Assembly (NCBI RefSeq): GCF_000353285.1
Contig: NZ_KB731324.1
Location: 1,196,577 to 1,260,576, forward strand
From: Leptolyngbya boryana PCC 6306
Lineage (GTDB): Bacteria; Cyanobacteriota; Cyanobacteriia; Leptolyngbyales; Leptolyngbyaceae
Length of the DNA: 64,000 nucleotides
Reading direction: 5' to 3'
Shown here: in pieces, positions 1 to 9,216 of the stretch
Layout: each line of letters starts with the position of its first letter
Position numbering within the stretch: position 1 is the first letter of the stretch
Position numbers and translations under genes: made by a program
Notes under the pieces: model-generated
Told to the model about the DNA's origin: nothing
What the model saw: only the letters and a program-made list of their open reading frames with translations
The model's database searches: none

Positions 1-1
1 T

Positions 2-931
2 GGTCCTGAATTCATCGGACCGCTCGGCGTTCTCGCCCCGCTTGCGGATGGCTTAAAACTCGTATTGAAAGAAGATGTGGTTCCGGCGAAAGCAGATAAG
101 CTGCTCTTTACCCTAGGTCCCGCGATCGTGGTTATTCCCGTCTTTTTGTCCTACTTGATTCTGCCGTTTGGACAAAACCTTCAAATCACCGATGTCGGGC
201 TGGGAATCTTCCTTTGGATTGCCTTATCGAGCGTTGTGCCGATCGGGCTTTTGATGTCGGGCTATGCCTCGAATAACAAATACTCGCTGCTGGGTGGATT
301 GCGGGCTGCGGCTCAGTCGATTAGCTATGAACTGCCGCTGGCACTATCAGTTTTAGCCGTTGTCATGATGTCGAACTCGCTGAGTACGGTTGATATCGTC
401 AATCAGCAAGCGGGCTACGGAATTCTGGGCTGGAATATTTGGCGACAACCGGTTGGATTTATTATTTTCTGGATTGCGGCTCTGGCAGAATGTGAGCGGA
501 TTCCCTTTGACTTACCAGAAGCGGAAGAAGAACTCGTTGCAGGGTATCAGACTGAATATTCAGGCATGAAGTTTGCCCTGTTCTATCTCGGGTCTTATGT
601 GAACTTGACGCTCTCAGCCTTGCTGTTTGCTGTCCTTTACCTGGGTGGTTGGGAATTCCCAATTTCGCTAAGTGTCATCTCCGGACTGATTGGCGTGCCC
701 GAATCGACTCCTTGGTTGCAGTTGATTTTCGCCACAATCGGCATTGGAATGACGCTCTTGAAGGCTTATTTCTTGATCTTCCTGGCGATTTTGATGCGTT
801 GGACTGTGCCCCGTGTGCGGATTGACCAACTGCTCGACCTCGGCTGGAAGTTTCTACTTCCCGTCTCGCTTGTCAACTTGCTGATCACCGCAGGTTTGAA
901 ACTGGCATTCCCGGTCGCGTTTGGCGGCTAA
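2..931 (+). CDS. ndhA: NAD(P)H-quinone oxidoreductase subunit 1 (NdhA), 5' truncated
   Basis: Membrane subunit of the NDH-1 complex, which passes electrons from ferredoxin to plastoquinone in thylakoids and supports cyclic flow and respiration. The reading frame is open to the left edge of the window, and the first visible residues ([20 protein letters not shown]) match the start of the quinone-site region of the family, so the first part of the gene lies outside. About 310 residues are visible. The loop with [20 protein letters not shown], typical of NdhA/NuoH, is intact, with several hydrophobic membrane segments around it. It is the first of four closely spaced genes, ndhA-ndhI-ndhG-ndhE, the usual cyanobacterial order. 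A start at 65 (TTG) is internal and not credible. Confidence 0.96.
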   Translation, partial: GPEFIGPLGVLAPLADGLKLVLKEDVVPAKADKLLFTLGPAIVVIPVFLSYLILPFGQNLQITDVGLGIFLWIALSSVVPIGLLMSGYASNNKYSLLGGLRAAAQSISYELPLALSVLAVVMMSNSLSTVDIVNQQAGYGILGWNIWRQPVGFIIFWIAALAECERIPFDLPEAEEELVAGYQTEYSGMKFALFYLGSYVNLTLSALLFAVLYLGGWEFPISLSVISGLIGVPESTPWLQLIFATIGIGMTLLKAYFLIFLAILMRWTVPRVRIDQLLDLGWKFLLPVSLVNLLITAGLKLAFPVAFGG

Positions 932-957
932 TCCTCTCGAACTGGAGAACACCCATC

Positions 958-1542
958 ATGATGAAATTTCTCAAACAAGTCGGTGATTACACGAAAGAGG
1001 CGATCCAAGCAGGCAAGTATATCGGTCAAGGCTTGTCTGTGACCTTTGACCACATGCGCCGTCGCCCTATCACCGTTCAGTATCCTTACGAAAAGCTGAT
1101 TCTTTCTGAGCGCTTCCGGGGACGGATTCACTTTGAATTTGACAAGTGTATTGCTTGCGAAGTCTGTGTGCGGGTTTGCCCGATCAACTTGCCTGTCGTA
1201 GATTGGGAATTCAACAAAGAAACCAAGAAAAAGAAACTCAATCATTACAGTATTGATTTCGGCGTTTGTATTTTCTGTGGAAACTGCGTGGAATATTGCC
1301 CCACGAATTGTTTATCCATGACAGAAGAATATGAGCTGTCTACCTACGATCGACATGAACTGAACTACGACAATGTGGCACTGGGTCGTCTGCCGTACAA
1401 AGTGACGAATGATCCGATGGTGACTCCGTTGCGTGAGTTTGCATACTTACCGAAGGGTGCGATCGATCCACATGATCTACCTGCTGGTTCGCGTCGGGCT
1501 GGCTTACGTCCTGAAGAGATTGTTGAACAATCGCAGCAATAG
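958..1542 (+). CDS. ndhI: NAD(P)H-quinone oxidoreductase subunit I (NdhI)
   Basis: Peripheral-arm subunit of NDH-1 carrying two 4Fe-4S clusters that relay electrons towards plastoquinone. The protein has 194 residues, normal for cyanobacterial NdhI. Two ferredoxin motifs are visible, [12 protein letters not shown] in the middle third and [12 protein letters not shown] about 40 residues later, each with four cysteines. The start has tandem ATG codons (958 and 961) and is preceded by CTGGAGAAC, a good ribosome binding site. It lies 26 bases after ndhA and 49 bases before the chosen ndhG start, so it is cotranscribed with both. Confidence 0.97.
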   Translation: MMKFLKQVGDYTKEAIQAGKYIGQGLSVTFDHMRRRPITVQYPYEKLILSERFRGRIHFEFDKCIACEVCVRVCPINLPVVDWEFNKETKKKKLNHYSIDFGVCIFCGNCVEYCPTNCLSMTEEYELSTYDRHELNYDNVALGRLPYKVTNDPMVTPLREFAYLPKGAIDPHDLPAGSRRAGLRPEEIVEQSQQ

Positions 1543-1591
1543 GTGTTAGTTGGGGCGTGACTGCCCCACTTGGTATTTAGGGAGAGAGACC

Positions 1592-2191
1592 GTGAATTTA
1601 GCGGAAGGTGTTCAAATTGTATCGTTCGCGATCCTGGCAGCCATGATGATTGGATCTGCGATCGGGGTCGTTTTACTGGAAAATGTGGTTTATTCTGCCT
1701 TTCTTTTAGGCGGCGTTTTCATTAGCATTGCGGGATTATATTTGCTGCTGAATGCAGACTTCGTGGCAGCGGCGCAAGTTTTGATTTACGTCGGGGCAGT
1801 CAACGTCTTGATTTTGTTTGCGATTATGTTGGTGAACAAGCGTGAGGCATTTCAGCCGATCGCGAAGTCTTGGATTCGTCGGGCTGCAACTGCACTCGTC
1901 TGTGCTGGAATCTTTGCGCTGCTGAGCGCAATGGTGTTGACGACTCCTTGGGCGATTTCAACAGCGGTTCCGATCGAGAGTTCGATTATTACGATCGGGC
2001 TGCATTTCTTCACCGATTTCCTCTTGCCGTTTGAATTGGCATCGATTTTGTTGCTGATGGCATTAGTTGGCGCGATCGTGCTGGCACGTCGTGAGTTTCT
2101 GCCGGATGAGGATGAGGCGGATACCGCTTTAACTTTGCCAGAGCGTCCGCGTGAGTTGGTTCCCGCTGGACAGAACAACCCTGAAAACTAA
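1592..2191 (+). CDS. ndhG: NAD(P)H-quinone oxidoreductase subunit 6 (NdhG)
   Basis: Membrane subunit of NDH-1, the NuoJ equivalent. The chosen start is GTG at 1592, because GGAGAGAGA lies 8 bases upstream and the resulting protein (199 residues) begins in the usual way; an in-frame TTG at 1550 would add 14 residues with no ribosome site. Hydrophobic segments run through the first two thirds, and the sequence VYSAFLLGGVFISIAGLYLL followed by a segment with LIYVGAVNVLILFAIML is diagnostic for the family. The C-terminal 30 residues are polar and acidic. It sits between ndhI and ndhE, only 12 bases before ndhE. Confidence 0.95.
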   Translation: MNLAEGVQIVSFAILAAMMIGSAIGVVLLENVVYSAFLLGGVFISIAGLYLLLNADFVAAAQVLIYVGAVNVLILFAIMLVNKREAFQPIAKSWIRRAATALVCAGIFALLSAMVLTTPWAISTAVPIESSIITIGLHFFTDFLLPFELASILLLMALVGAIVLARREFLPDEDEADTALTLPERPRELVPAGQNNPEN

Positions 2192-2203
2192 GGACTTTGA
2201 ACG

Positions 2204-2509
2204 ATGCAACTTCAATATTTCTTACTCATTGCAGCCGCGTTGTTCTGCATTGGCGTATATGGTCTGGTGACGAGCCGAAATGCGGTTCGAGTCCTGATGT
2301 CGATCGAGTTGATGCTGAACGCTGTGAATTTGAATTTGATGGCGTTTTCTAACTATCTTGATCCGCAAGAGATCAAAGGTCAGATGTTTACGATTTTCGT
2401 GATTACGATCGCGGCTGCAGAAGCGGCAGTTGGTTTAGCGATCGTGCTAGCGATCTATCGGAACCGCGATACGGTCGATATGGAACAATTCAATTTACTC
2501 AAGTGGTAA
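2204..2509 (+). CDS. ndhE: NAD(P)H-quinone oxidoreductase subunit 4L (NdhE)
   Basis: Small membrane subunit of NDH-1 (NuoK equivalent), 101 residues, the usual length. Three membrane segments are visible. The family signature is in the second segment ([19 protein letters not shown]), including the buried glutamate needed for proton translocation, and a second conserved glutamate is in [18 protein letters not shown]. It is the last gene of the ndhAIGE block and is followed within 25 bases by a rho-independent terminator. Confidence 0.97.
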   Translation: MQLQYFLLIAAALFCIGVYGLVTSRNAVRVLMSIELMLNAVNLNLMAFSNYLDPQEIKGQMFTIFVITIAAAEAAVGLAIVLAIYRNRDTVDMEQFNLLKW

Positions 2510-2532
2510 ATTGTTCTCCAACTTTTCTGAAG

Positions 2533-2564
2533 AGAGGTGTAGTGAGTCTGCACCTCTTTTTTGT
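2533..2564 (+). terminator. Rho-independent terminator of the ndhAIGE operon
   Basis: A stem of AGAGGTG at 2533-2539 pairs with CACCTCT at 2551-2557 and is followed by a run of T. It lies directly after ndhE and before the convergent gene at 2578. Confidence 0.85.
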
Positions 2565-2577
2565 TTGAGGATAGCAA

Positions 2578-3465
2578 TTAATCTTGCTGTTGCTGAGATT
2601 GAAGGATTTGAATTTCAGCGATCGTCAAGCCAGTCACTTCAGCAATGAGTTCCATATCGAGATTTCTACGAAGCATATTGAGAGCAATCGCCTGCTTTTC
2701 TTCCAATTTTGCTCTCCGCTCTAGTGATGACACATACTTCATCCGTCTAGCCTCCTCAAAAGTTTCTAACTCAGCCTGTAACTGGCGCTCTAACTCTTCA
2801 GGCAAATTCATCAGCCAGTCTAAAAAGTTGTGTAGCTCTAGTATATCTTGCTCACTATAGCCACGATCGTAAAGCATTGTCGTCAGATGATACCGCCAGC
2901 GCTTGCGCTCAAGTGGCTGATTGTGCGTTTCCTTGGTCTTTAGATGAGCCATCGCGACGACAGCAAAAGGATTTTGAATGGCTTCTAATTCTGTCCATTG
3001 AGATTGATAGTCTGATAGCTTCACGATTGGAAACTCAAAATGAGTGGCACAGCCCCACAATTCGTCATAAAACCTGCTGGGTCGCCAATTCGGGCGGTCA
3101 TCACCCAGAATGGCTAAGCTGACAACAGGGCAATTATAGCGATCGCGCAATCGATAGTTGTAGCTGTACATCCTGGCGACGAAATCGCGCTCCTCTTGAC
3201 TTTGCACTTCAATGTGACAAATCACTAAGGTTCTCTCACCCCGCAGACGGTGAACTTCGACTAATTTATCGGCATAGCGTTTGGGAATCTCTGCATCTCT
3301 GACGATTTTCTGTAATTCTTTATCTAGAAAGCGAACCGGCTTTGACCAGTCAACATCTGCCTCAATCGTTGGGAAAAAGAAGGCTAGAAACTCTCGAAAA
3401 TACAGTTCGATAAAGGTTTTCCAAGGATTATCGTAATCTGTATTTTCAGAGGATTGTTGCGTCAT
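2578..3465 (-). CDS. Rpn family recombination-promoting nuclease / putative transposase
   Basis: The 295-residue protein resembles the Rpn/PD-(D/E)XK family, annotated in cyanobacteria as putative transposases; known Rpn members are DNA endonucleases that promote RecA-independent recombination. Visible signs are the N-terminal ELYFREFLAFFFP segment, the LVEVHRLRGERTLVICHIEVQ strand with the E...HIEVQ acidic pattern expected for the nuclease core (about residues 70-95), and the C-terminal LIAEVTGLTIAEIQILQ, a helix-turn-helix-like tail common to the cyanobacterial copies. The gene is alone, convergent with the ndh operon, and no inverted repeats or target duplication are seen around it, so a moving element is not shown. 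Family membership is likely; activity is inferred. Confidence 0.8.
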   Translation of the reverse strand: MTQQSSENTDYDNPWKTFIELYFREFLAFFFPTIEADVDWSKPVRFLDKELQKIVRDAEIPKRYADKLVEVHRLRGERTLVICHIEVQSQEERDFVARMYSYNYRLRDRYNCPVVSLAILGDDRPNWRPSRFYDELWGCATHFEFPIVKLSDYQSQWTELEAIQNPFAVVAMAHLKTKETHNQPLERKRWRYHLTTMLYDRGYSEQDILELHNFLDWLMNLPEELERQLQAELETFEEARRMKYVSSLERRAKLEEKQAIALNMLRRNLDMELIAEVTGLTIAEIQILQSQQQQD

Positions 3466-3579
3466 TACGCCAAAATTAGTTGATATGTTCTATATCCTAT
3501 CATTGCATGATTAGAGTTTATTGAAGTTGCTTGAGGCTGTAAACGATATCCTATCTTTAGGAATTTAGGCGGACTTATT

Positions 3580-4017
3580 ATGAGTGAGTGGGCTGAAACT
3601 GTTCGAGAAATTTGGACAAATAAGGTTGCAAATGACTATCAAGCGCAGGCAGATGGCGCACAGTCTTTTCAGGCGAACCCTTCGATCACTTTGAATTTGA
3701 CCGATGAAGAAGAACGATCGATGGTTCCTAAACCTGTTCTCAATGCTTATGATTACTACGTCGAAGAAGTCGAAGCCGCAGATTGGGGATCGGTCACAGC
3801 CACGATCGAGAAACTTCAAAATCAAGAAGTGTTTGCAGTCACCGTTAGTACCGATGGCAACGATGGCTGGGTAGAACTGTTCGATCAAAAAGGCGAAAAA
3901 CTCGGGGCAGCGAGAACCCTAGAAGCTTGGACAGCTTGGGGAGAAACCAACGAAATTCGCGCTTATACGCAAGATTCAGAGCTTCCCCACGAATTGAAAG
4001 CGAAACAGAGGTCTTAA
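3580..4017 (+). CDS. Conserved hypothetical protein
   Basis: A 145-residue soluble acidic protein not recognised as a named domain. It starts at ATG 3580. The N-terminal half is helical and polar, the middle contains VPKPVLNAYDYYVEEVEAAD, and the C-terminal half looks like alternating strands (FAVTVSTDGNDGWVELFDQKGEKLGAARTL). There are no cysteines, signal peptide or membrane segment. It precedes the TPR protein by 43 bases on the same strand and may be cotranscribed. Codon use matches its neighbours, so it is probably a real gene; function unknown. Confidence 0.7.
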   Translation: MSEWAETVREIWTNKVANDYQAQADGAQSFQANPSITLNLTDEEERSMVPKPVLNAYDYYVEEVEAADWGSVTATIEKLQNQEVFAVTVSTDGNDGWVELFDQKGEKLGAARTLEAWTAWGETNEIRAYTQDSELPHELKAKQRS

Positions 4018-4060
4018 ATTTTCGATACCCTGAGAGAAGGCGAATGGTTCAATTTTCGGC

Positions 4061-4597
4061 ATGACAACAGAACAGAAAGAGCTTGCACAACGGGAATATC
4101 AAGCAGGAAAAGCAGCTTTTGAGCGGGGAGATTATCGGCAGGCAGTCACCGCTTTAGAGCGATCGAATGCGCTGGTCGAACCGGGGTCTAAACTCGGTGG
4201 CGAGATGCAAATTTGGTTAGTGACCGCTTACGAAGCAGCAGGGCAGAGAACCGAAGCAATTACTCTTTGTCGCAAAGCTTGCCAACATCCAGATTTGACC
4301 ACTCGCAAACAGGGCAAACGCTTGCTCTACATTCTAGAAGCACCAAGATTAAAGACGCGACCGGAATGGCTCACCGAAATTCCAAATTTAGAAGGAATCG
4401 ATGAAAATGAATCCGATCGCGATTTTGGACGGTCTAAATTTGCGCCAACAAAGCCAACCAGACGAGTGGAGCCGAAAAAACCGATTGTGCCGGAAGAAGT
4501 TGATCTTAGCCAAGTGAATACCCAAGACAACGCTTTTATTTGGGTAGCATTAATCGCCGCGATCGCAATTATTGCAGGTTTAGTTTGGCTAAGTTAG
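4061..4597 (+). CDS. Tetratricopeptide-repeat protein with C-terminal membrane anchor
   Basis: The 178-residue protein begins with TPR-like helices (residues about 8-95: REYQAGKAAFERGDYRQAV, then a second repeat with WLVTAYEAAGQRTEAITLC), which usually bind other proteins. A polar, charged linker follows, and the last 20 residues (WVALIAAIAIIAGLVWLS) form a tail anchor. This layout places the TPR in the cytoplasm at a membrane. The neighbouring genes 4656 and 5403 also encode membrane proteins. No partner can be named from sequence. Confidence 0.75.
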   Translation: MTTEQKELAQREYQAGKAAFERGDYRQAVTALERSNALVEPGSKLGGEMQIWLVTAYEAAGQRTEAITLCRKACQHPDLTTRKQGKRLLYILEAPRLKTRPEWLTEIPNLEGIDENESDRDFGRSKFAPTKPTRRVEPKKPIVPEEVDLSQVNTQDNAFIWVALIAAIAIIAGLVWLS

Positions 4598-4655
4598 GGA
4601 TTCATACCCCGCATCGTGGTACATCATAGAAGACACTGACTGAATCGCCCCCGAT

Positions 4656-5396
4656 ATGATTGCTAAACTCGCTCGCTTGCTCAAACATCTCGTCGTTTTG
4701 TGTATCGTTTGTCTGATCACGTCCGGCTGTGTCAACTACGATGTCGGGGTGAAGTTTGATAGTCCAAATGGGGGCGCGATCGTCCAAAAAATTCAGCTCG
4801 ACGATCGCTTATTGACCAGTGGGACATCTCAAACTTGGCTCGCCAATATTGAGCAACGCACTCGCAAATTGCAGGGCAAAATTCGCAAAGTCTCCAGTAA
4901 TGAGATCATTGCCACCATTCCATTTAGCAACGGGCAGGACTTAGAGAAGAAATTTAACGAGTTTTTCAGCACAGAACTTGCGGCAAAAGTTCGCGGCAAG
5001 AAATCCCTGGAATTGCCACAAATCGATTCTAAATTTGTGGTGCAGCAAGGAAATTTCATTGTCTTGGAGCGGACGCGATTGATTTATGACATCGATCTAC
5101 GATCGCTAGGAATTGCTACAGACAGTCCAATTAGTCCAAATTCATTGCTAGATTTGCAGTTTAGCGTCGAGGCTCCGTGGGGCGCACAGAGTCTGAACCG
5201 GACAAAGAATGGGGTGGTGATTCCGGCTCGTCGAAACGGCAAACAATTGATTTGGACACTTCAACCGGGTGTACAAAATCATATTGAAACGGCATTTTGG
5301 ATGCCTAACCCATTGGGCATCGGAGCGTTGGTGATTGCGGCGATCGTAGCGGCTGGAATCTTTTTCAAAAAACAGCAGCCAGTGACAGTGAGTTAA
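4656..5396 (+). CDS. DUF3153-type membrane-anchored lipoprotein-like protein
   Basis: The 246-residue protein starts with a short hydrophobic segment ending in a lipobox-like ITSGC at residues 21-25, then a CVNYDVGVKFDSPNGGAI region typical of the cyanobacterial DUF3153 family, and closes with a membrane segment (IGALVIAAIVAAGIFF) and a short lysine-rich tail. The bulk is expected outside the cytoplasm. DUF3153 has no assigned role. It is followed 6 bases later by an AI-2E-type transporter gene, so the two are probably in one transcript. Confidence 0.75.
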   Translation: MIAKLARLLKHLVVLCIVCLITSGCVNYDVGVKFDSPNGGAIVQKIQLDDRLLTSGTSQTWLANIEQRTRKLQGKIRKVSSNEIIATIPFSNGQDLEKKFNEFFSTELAAKVRGKKSLELPQIDSKFVVQQGNFIVLERTRLIYDIDLRSLGIATDSPISPNSLLDLQFSVEAPWGAQSLNRTKNGVVIPARRNGKQLIWTLQPGVQNHIETAFWMPNPLGIGALVIAAIVAAGIFFKKQQPVTVS

Positions 5397-5402
5397 GGCA
5401 AT

Positions 5403-6482
5403 ATGGCTCGTCCTTCTCACGATTTACAGCGCTTGTTAATGATTGGGCTAAGTGGTCCAATTATTGCCTTGAATGTCTATCTGCTTGGATGGGTCGTGTC
5501 ATATTTTGATCACCTATTTACTGTGTTGACGATCGCGGCAATTCTGGCGTTTCTCCTCGATTATCCCGTCCAAGCCTTTGAGAGACTTCGGATTAAACGG
5601 CAAGGAGCGATCGTGATTGTGATCGTGATGACGATCGCGCTTGTGGCGATTTTGGCGACGACTTTGATGCCGATTTTGCTCACCCAGACCACCCAACTTT
5701 TGGGAAAAATTCCTGGGTGGTTAGAACTGAGCCAATCGAATTTAGAATTTTGGGACAATTGGGCAAAGGCGCGAAATTATCCGATCGATCTCAAAGGATT
5801 TGGCGGACGGCTGAGTACACAGATTGAGAACCAGTTGCAAAACATTGCCCCGCAAGCTTTAGGGCTGGCATTGGGAACCGTAACAGGCTTAGTCGATACG
5901 GTTCTGGTGATTGTGCTGGCGTTTTATATGTTGATGTACGGCGGACAACTTTGGACTGGATTCTTAAATCTGATTCCAGCGAAGTTTTCGGTTCCGTTGA
6001 GTCGATCTCTGAGAACAAATTTTCATAACTTCTTCTTGAGTCAAATTGTCCTAGCGCTGTTTATGGCGTTAGCGGTGATCCCAGTCTTTACCGCATTGAA
6101 AGTGCCGTTTACGTTAGTGTTTGCGCTGATCATCGGCGTTGCGGAAATTATTCCATTTATCGGTGCGACCTTGGGAATTGGTCTTGTGACGTTATTGGTA
6201 GCGTTTCAGAGCGGTTGGCTTGCCGTCCAGGTGGCATTCGCTGCGATCGTGCTTCAGCAAATTCGAGACAATCTGATTGCGCCCAAGATTATGGGAGATT
6301 TTACGGGGTTAAATCCTTTGTGGATTTTTATTGCATTATTGATTGGACTTCAGGTGGCGGGAGTGTTAGGCATCATTGTGGCAGTTCCAATTGCAGGAAC
6401 GATTAAGGGCATCATTGATGCGATCGTTCAGGGAAATTCAGCGATCGTGATTCCCCCTGAGAAAGAACTGCCACCCGCTTAA
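5403..6482 (+). CDS. AI-2E family transporter (PerM-like)
   Basis: Polytopic inner-membrane protein of the AI-2 exporter/PerM superfamily, 359 residues. Typical features are the N-terminal pair of hydrophobic segments with FLLDYPVQAFERL, a central soluble region (about residues 95-160), and the C-terminal block VFALIIGVAEIIPFIGATLG followed by QQIRDNLIAPKIMG and GLNPLWIFIALLIG, which are the family signatures. Substrates of cyanobacterial members are unknown; transport of a signal molecule or ions is possible. It follows the DUF3153 gene by 6 bases. Confidence 0.88.
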   Translation: MARPSHDLQRLLMIGLSGPIIALNVYLLGWVVSYFDHLFTVLTIAAILAFLLDYPVQAFERLRIKRQGAIVIVIVMTIALVAILATTLMPILLTQTTQLLGKIPGWLELSQSNLEFWDNWAKARNYPIDLKGFGGRLSTQIENQLQNIAPQALGLALGTVTGLVDTVLVIVLAFYMLMYGGQLWTGFLNLIPAKFSVPLSRSLRTNFHNFFLSQIVLALFMALAVIPVFTALKVPFTLVFALIIGVAEIIPFIGATLGIGLVTLLVAFQSGWLAVQVAFAAIVLQQIRDNLIAPKIMGDFTGLNPLWIFIALLIGLQVAGVLGIIVAVPIAGTIKGIIDAIVQGNSAIVIPPEKELPPA

Positions 6483-6607
6483 ACTCAAATCGAGTAACCG
6501 CGATCGTGCAGCGGGGGCAGAACTGTTTAATCATTTACTTAGATTTTCTTCAAATTAGTTTCTGCTGAATCTTGCTAAACTAGCGGCGTGATTCGGAGCA
6601 TCAAACG

Positions 6608-6961
6608 ATGAGACAAGTAAATTTTGTAATCATTTTTGTCATCTGCTTAGCTTTGGTGTTATTCGGCATCGAAAACACCGAGCCTGTCGTGATTCACATT
6701 GTTAAAAACATTCAGTTTCAAGCCCCTTTATCGGTCGAGTTGATTCTCTCAGCCGGAATTGGTGCAGTTTTAGCTTGGGTGTTTAGTGTTTGGTCGCACG
6801 TCCAACATACCGTTGAAATCGGCAAAGAAGTCACCGTTCGAGACGAGCGGATTCATGAACTCGAAGACGATATCCAACGGTATAAGGCTGAACTGGAAGA
6901 GCAGCAACGTCTATTGCCTGCGGCATCGAATGTTCAAGATGCAGAGGTTTATGCGCAGTAG
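6608..6961 (+). CDS. LapA/DUF1049 family membrane protein
   Basis: A 117-residue protein with two membrane segments (about residues 4-21 and 39-58) and a cytosolic coiled-coil tail (VRDERIHELEDDIQRYKAELEEQQRL). The FGIENTEPVVIHI loop between the segments is the usual DUF1049/LapA mark; in other bacteria such proteins take part in LPS assembly at the inner membrane. The gene stands alone, and a hairpin-forming repeat begins at its stop codon. Confidence 0.8.
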   Translation: MRQVNFVIIFVICLALVLFGIENTEPVVIHIVKNIQFQAPLSVELILSAGIGAVLAWVFSVWSHVQHTVEIGKEVTVRDERIHELEDDIQRYKAELEEQQRLLPAASNVQDAEVYAQ

Positions 6962-7036
6962 GGGAATGGGAGAATAGGGGAATAGGGTGAAGATCTGAAA
7001 TCATGGTTGCTGCTCCACATCTCCCCACTCCCCACT
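6961..7036. repeat. Dispersed hairpin repeat, copy A
   Basis: A G-rich arm (6961-6988, with GGGGAATGGG and GAATAGGGG) is followed by a unique core, GAAGATCTGAAATCATGGTT, and a C-rich arm (CTCCACATCTCCCCACTCCCCA). The same core with matching arms recurs at 25260-25316. The arms can pair into a long imperfect hairpin. It looks like one of the small palindromic intergenic repeats found in cyanobacterial genomes. Confidence 0.75.
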
Positions 7037-7189
7037 ATGAACTTTGGAGAAATGCCGATCGACGTGACAAACTCAGTCAGCCAGATTAATCTTTTATCGA
7101 GTCGTCCGTGGAGTTTTTGTGTACCATTGACGCTATTAGCCTTGATTATTCTGGCTGCCGTCTATTTTGCACGCGTTAAGATCCGCTAA
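7037..7189 (+). CDS. Possible small single-pass membrane protein
   Basis: From ATG 7037 there is a 50-residue frame with one clear membrane segment near the C-terminus (WSFCVPLTLLALIILAAVYF) ending in RVKIR. It lies just after repeat copy A and 15 bases before scpA. No good ribosome binding site is visible because the repeat abuts the start. A longer TTG start at 7007 would lie inside the repeat. It could be a real small protein or a chance frame. Confidence 0.4.
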   Translation: MNFGEMPIDVTNSVSQINLLSSRPWSFCVPLTLLALIILAAVYFARVKIR

Positions 7190-7204
7190 TTTCCAAGCTA
7201 TTTT

Positions 7205-8023
7205 ATGGCAGTTTCTCTCGCTCAAGATGCGATATCACTTTTAATTGATCTGGCTGAACGCGGTGAAATCGATCCGTGGGACGTGAAGGTAATTGATGTG
7301 ATTGATCGCTTTCTCAGTGAGCTTGCTCCGGCGACTGGACGCGAACTCTATGAGGCAAATCTTTCTCAATCGGGGCAAGCGTTTCTCTATGCCTCGATGT
7401 TGCTATTGCTGAAAGCGAATACGCTGGCACAGGTCGAGATTACGCCAGAGGTTTCGGAGTTCCCGGAAGAAGAGTTTTTTGATGAAATGGCAGTTGGGCA
7501 AACGGTTTTGCCCTTGAATTTGGAACGGCAACTTCGTCGTCGCGCGGTTGCTCAACCGCCACAACGACGGCGCGTCACGCTGAAAGAATTGATTGAGCAA
7601 CTGCAAATTATTGCGGTGGCATTAGAAGAGAAGGAGCCGCGACCTCGGACGAAACGGCTGAAAGTTCCGCGTGCCGAAGCCGTTAAAACGATCGCCGCTT
7701 TGGCGCATGAAGAAAATTTGTCTGAGATGGCAGTTGCGATCGAGGAATTTTTTGCGGATCACTGGTCAGAAGTCTCGCATGGCAAAGACTGGATTGATTT
7801 TGAATTGGTTTTAGAGTTTTGGGTCGCAGTGCAGGAACGGAACAATAAAATTGACCCGCATCATACGGAAAATCATGAGCGGGTTGGGGTGTTTTGGGCG
7901 TTGTTGCTGCTGTCGGCACAGTCAAAAGTGGAATTATCGCAGGATGAGTTTTATCAGGAACTGCGAGTGAAATCTTTAGTGGGATTACCGATGGAGCTTG
8001 CAGAGACAGTACTGCCAGATTGA
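7205..8023 (+). CDS. scpA: Segregation and condensation protein A (ScpA)
   Basis: Kleisin subunit of the SMC-ScpA-ScpB condensin complex that organises and segregates the chromosome. The 272-residue protein begins with DAISLLIDLAERGEIDPWDVKV, the SMC-neck-binding N-terminal domain, followed by FLYASMLLLLKANTLA, a family hallmark. A variable basic linker (residues about 100-160) joins this to a C-terminal winged-helix domain ending with FYQELRVKSL. scpB and smc are not in the window. Confidence 0.9.
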   Translation: MAVSLAQDAISLLIDLAERGEIDPWDVKVIDVIDRFLSELAPATGRELYEANLSQSGQAFLYASMLLLLKANTLAQVEITPEVSEFPEEEFFDEMAVGQTVLPLNLERQLRRRAVAQPPQRRRVTLKELIEQLQIIAVALEEKEPRPRTKRLKVPRAEAVKTIAALAHEENLSEMAVAIEEFFADHWSEVSHGKDWIDFELVLEFWVAVQERNNKIDPHHTENHERVGVFWALLLLSAQSKVELSQDEFYQELRVKSLVGLPMELAETVLPD

Positions 8024-8128
8024 GCAAGTTTTTCAGGACTGAGGCGAATTCCCAACATGAACTGAGAATAATTTCTGTCATGCTTTCCAGAGTGCGGTAG
8101 AATCCCTTCGTGTTCTGTTAATTTCGCC

Positions 8129-9214
8129 GTGGAATCCTCGTTAAATCAGCCTAAATCGCGCCGTCTCCTGATTGCTGCTAGTGGAACAGGAGGACATGTT
8201 TTTCCTGCGATCGCAATTGCGGAACAGTTGCCAGAGTTTCATATCGAATGGCTTGGAGTTCCGGATCGTCTAGAATCACAACTTGTGGGCGATCGCTATC
8301 CGATGCACAAAATCTCCGTTGCAGGCTTTCAGCAAAAATTCGGCTTAGGGACGCTGAAGATTCTATTTCGCTTGATCAACTCGATTCGTCAAGTCCGCCA
8401 AATTATCCGGCGAGGTAAGTTTGAAGGCGTAGTGACGACTGGAGGATACATCTCTGCACCTGCAATTATCGCGGCTCGAACCTTGGGATTGCCTGTGATT
8501 TTGCATGAATCGAATGCTTTACCCGGAAAAGTGACGCGATTTTTTGCGCCTTGGTGTACCGTTGTGGCGATCGGGTTTGATGTCGCAGCTAAGTCATTAC
8601 GGAAAGCAAAAACTGTTGTAGTGGGAACGCCTGTACGATCGCAGTTTCGAGCAGCACTTGCTAATCCAGAATTGCCAGATTTGCCGATTCCCTCTGGCGT
8701 GCCGCTAATTGTGGTGGTCGGAGGCAGTCAAGGTGCAGTCGCGATGAATAAACTCGTGCGCGAAGCGGCTCCTGCTTGGTTTGAGAAAGGCGCTTGGGTC
8801 GTGCATTTGACTGGAGAAAACGATCCAGACGTAAAAAGCTTGCAGCATCCCCAGTATTTAGCGTTGCCGTTCTATCAAAATATGGCGGCATTGTTTCAGC
8901 GAACCGATTTAGCAATTAGTCGATCGGGAGCCGGAACTGTGACTGAGTTGCTAGTCACAGGAACGCCTGCAATTCTAATTCCTTATCCATTTGCCGCAGA
9001 GGATCATCAAGCTTTTAATGCGATGGTAATGGTTCGCGTAGGGGCAGCAGAGATGTTTCGACAAGCGGAATTGACTGCCGAGCAACTTCAGCAATCGGTG
9101 CTTGACCTATTGAATGATCCAGCTCGGTTAGCAACAATGAGTCAGCAGGCATTGTCGATCGCGATAATTGATAGTGCAGAGCGAACTGCACAGTTAGTGA
9201 GAGAAGCGCTCTAA
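8129..9214 (+). CDS. murG: UDP-N-acetylglucosamine-N-acetylmuramyl-(pentapeptide) pyrophosphoryl-undecaprenol N-acetylglucosamine transferase (MurG)
   Basis: Adds GlcNAc to lipid I to form lipid II at the cytoplasmic face of the membrane. The 361-residue protein starts at GTG 8129; ASGTGGHVFPAIAIAEQL is the first glycine-rich loop of the family (residues about 16-33), VVTTGGYISAPAIIAA and LHESNALPGKVTRF follow, and VVVGGSQGA with RSGAGTVTELLVTGTPAILIPYP forms the donor-binding half. Length and motifs are complete. It is followed 2 bases later by the RNA methyltransferase gene. Confidence 0.95.
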   Translation: MESSLNQPKSRRLLIAASGTGGHVFPAIAIAEQLPEFHIEWLGVPDRLESQLVGDRYPMHKISVAGFQQKFGLGTLKILFRLINSIRQVRQIIRRGKFEGVVTTGGYISAPAIIAARTLGLPVILHESNALPGKVTRFFAPWCTVVAIGFDVAAKSLRKAKTVVVGTPVRSQFRAALANPELPDLPIPSGVPLIVVVGGSQGAVAMNKLVREAAPAWFEKGAWVVHLTGENDPDVKSLQHPQYLALPFYQNMAALFQRTDLAISRSGAGTVTELLVTGTPAILIPYPFAAEDHQAFNAMVMVRVGAAEMFRQAELTAEQLQQSVLDLLNDPARLATMSQQALSIAIIDSAERTAQLVREAL

Positions 9215-9216
9215 TC

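Noticed and set aside
2578-3465. Active insertion sequence around the Rpn-like gene
   Set aside because: No terminal inverted repeats or target duplication could be found on its flanks.
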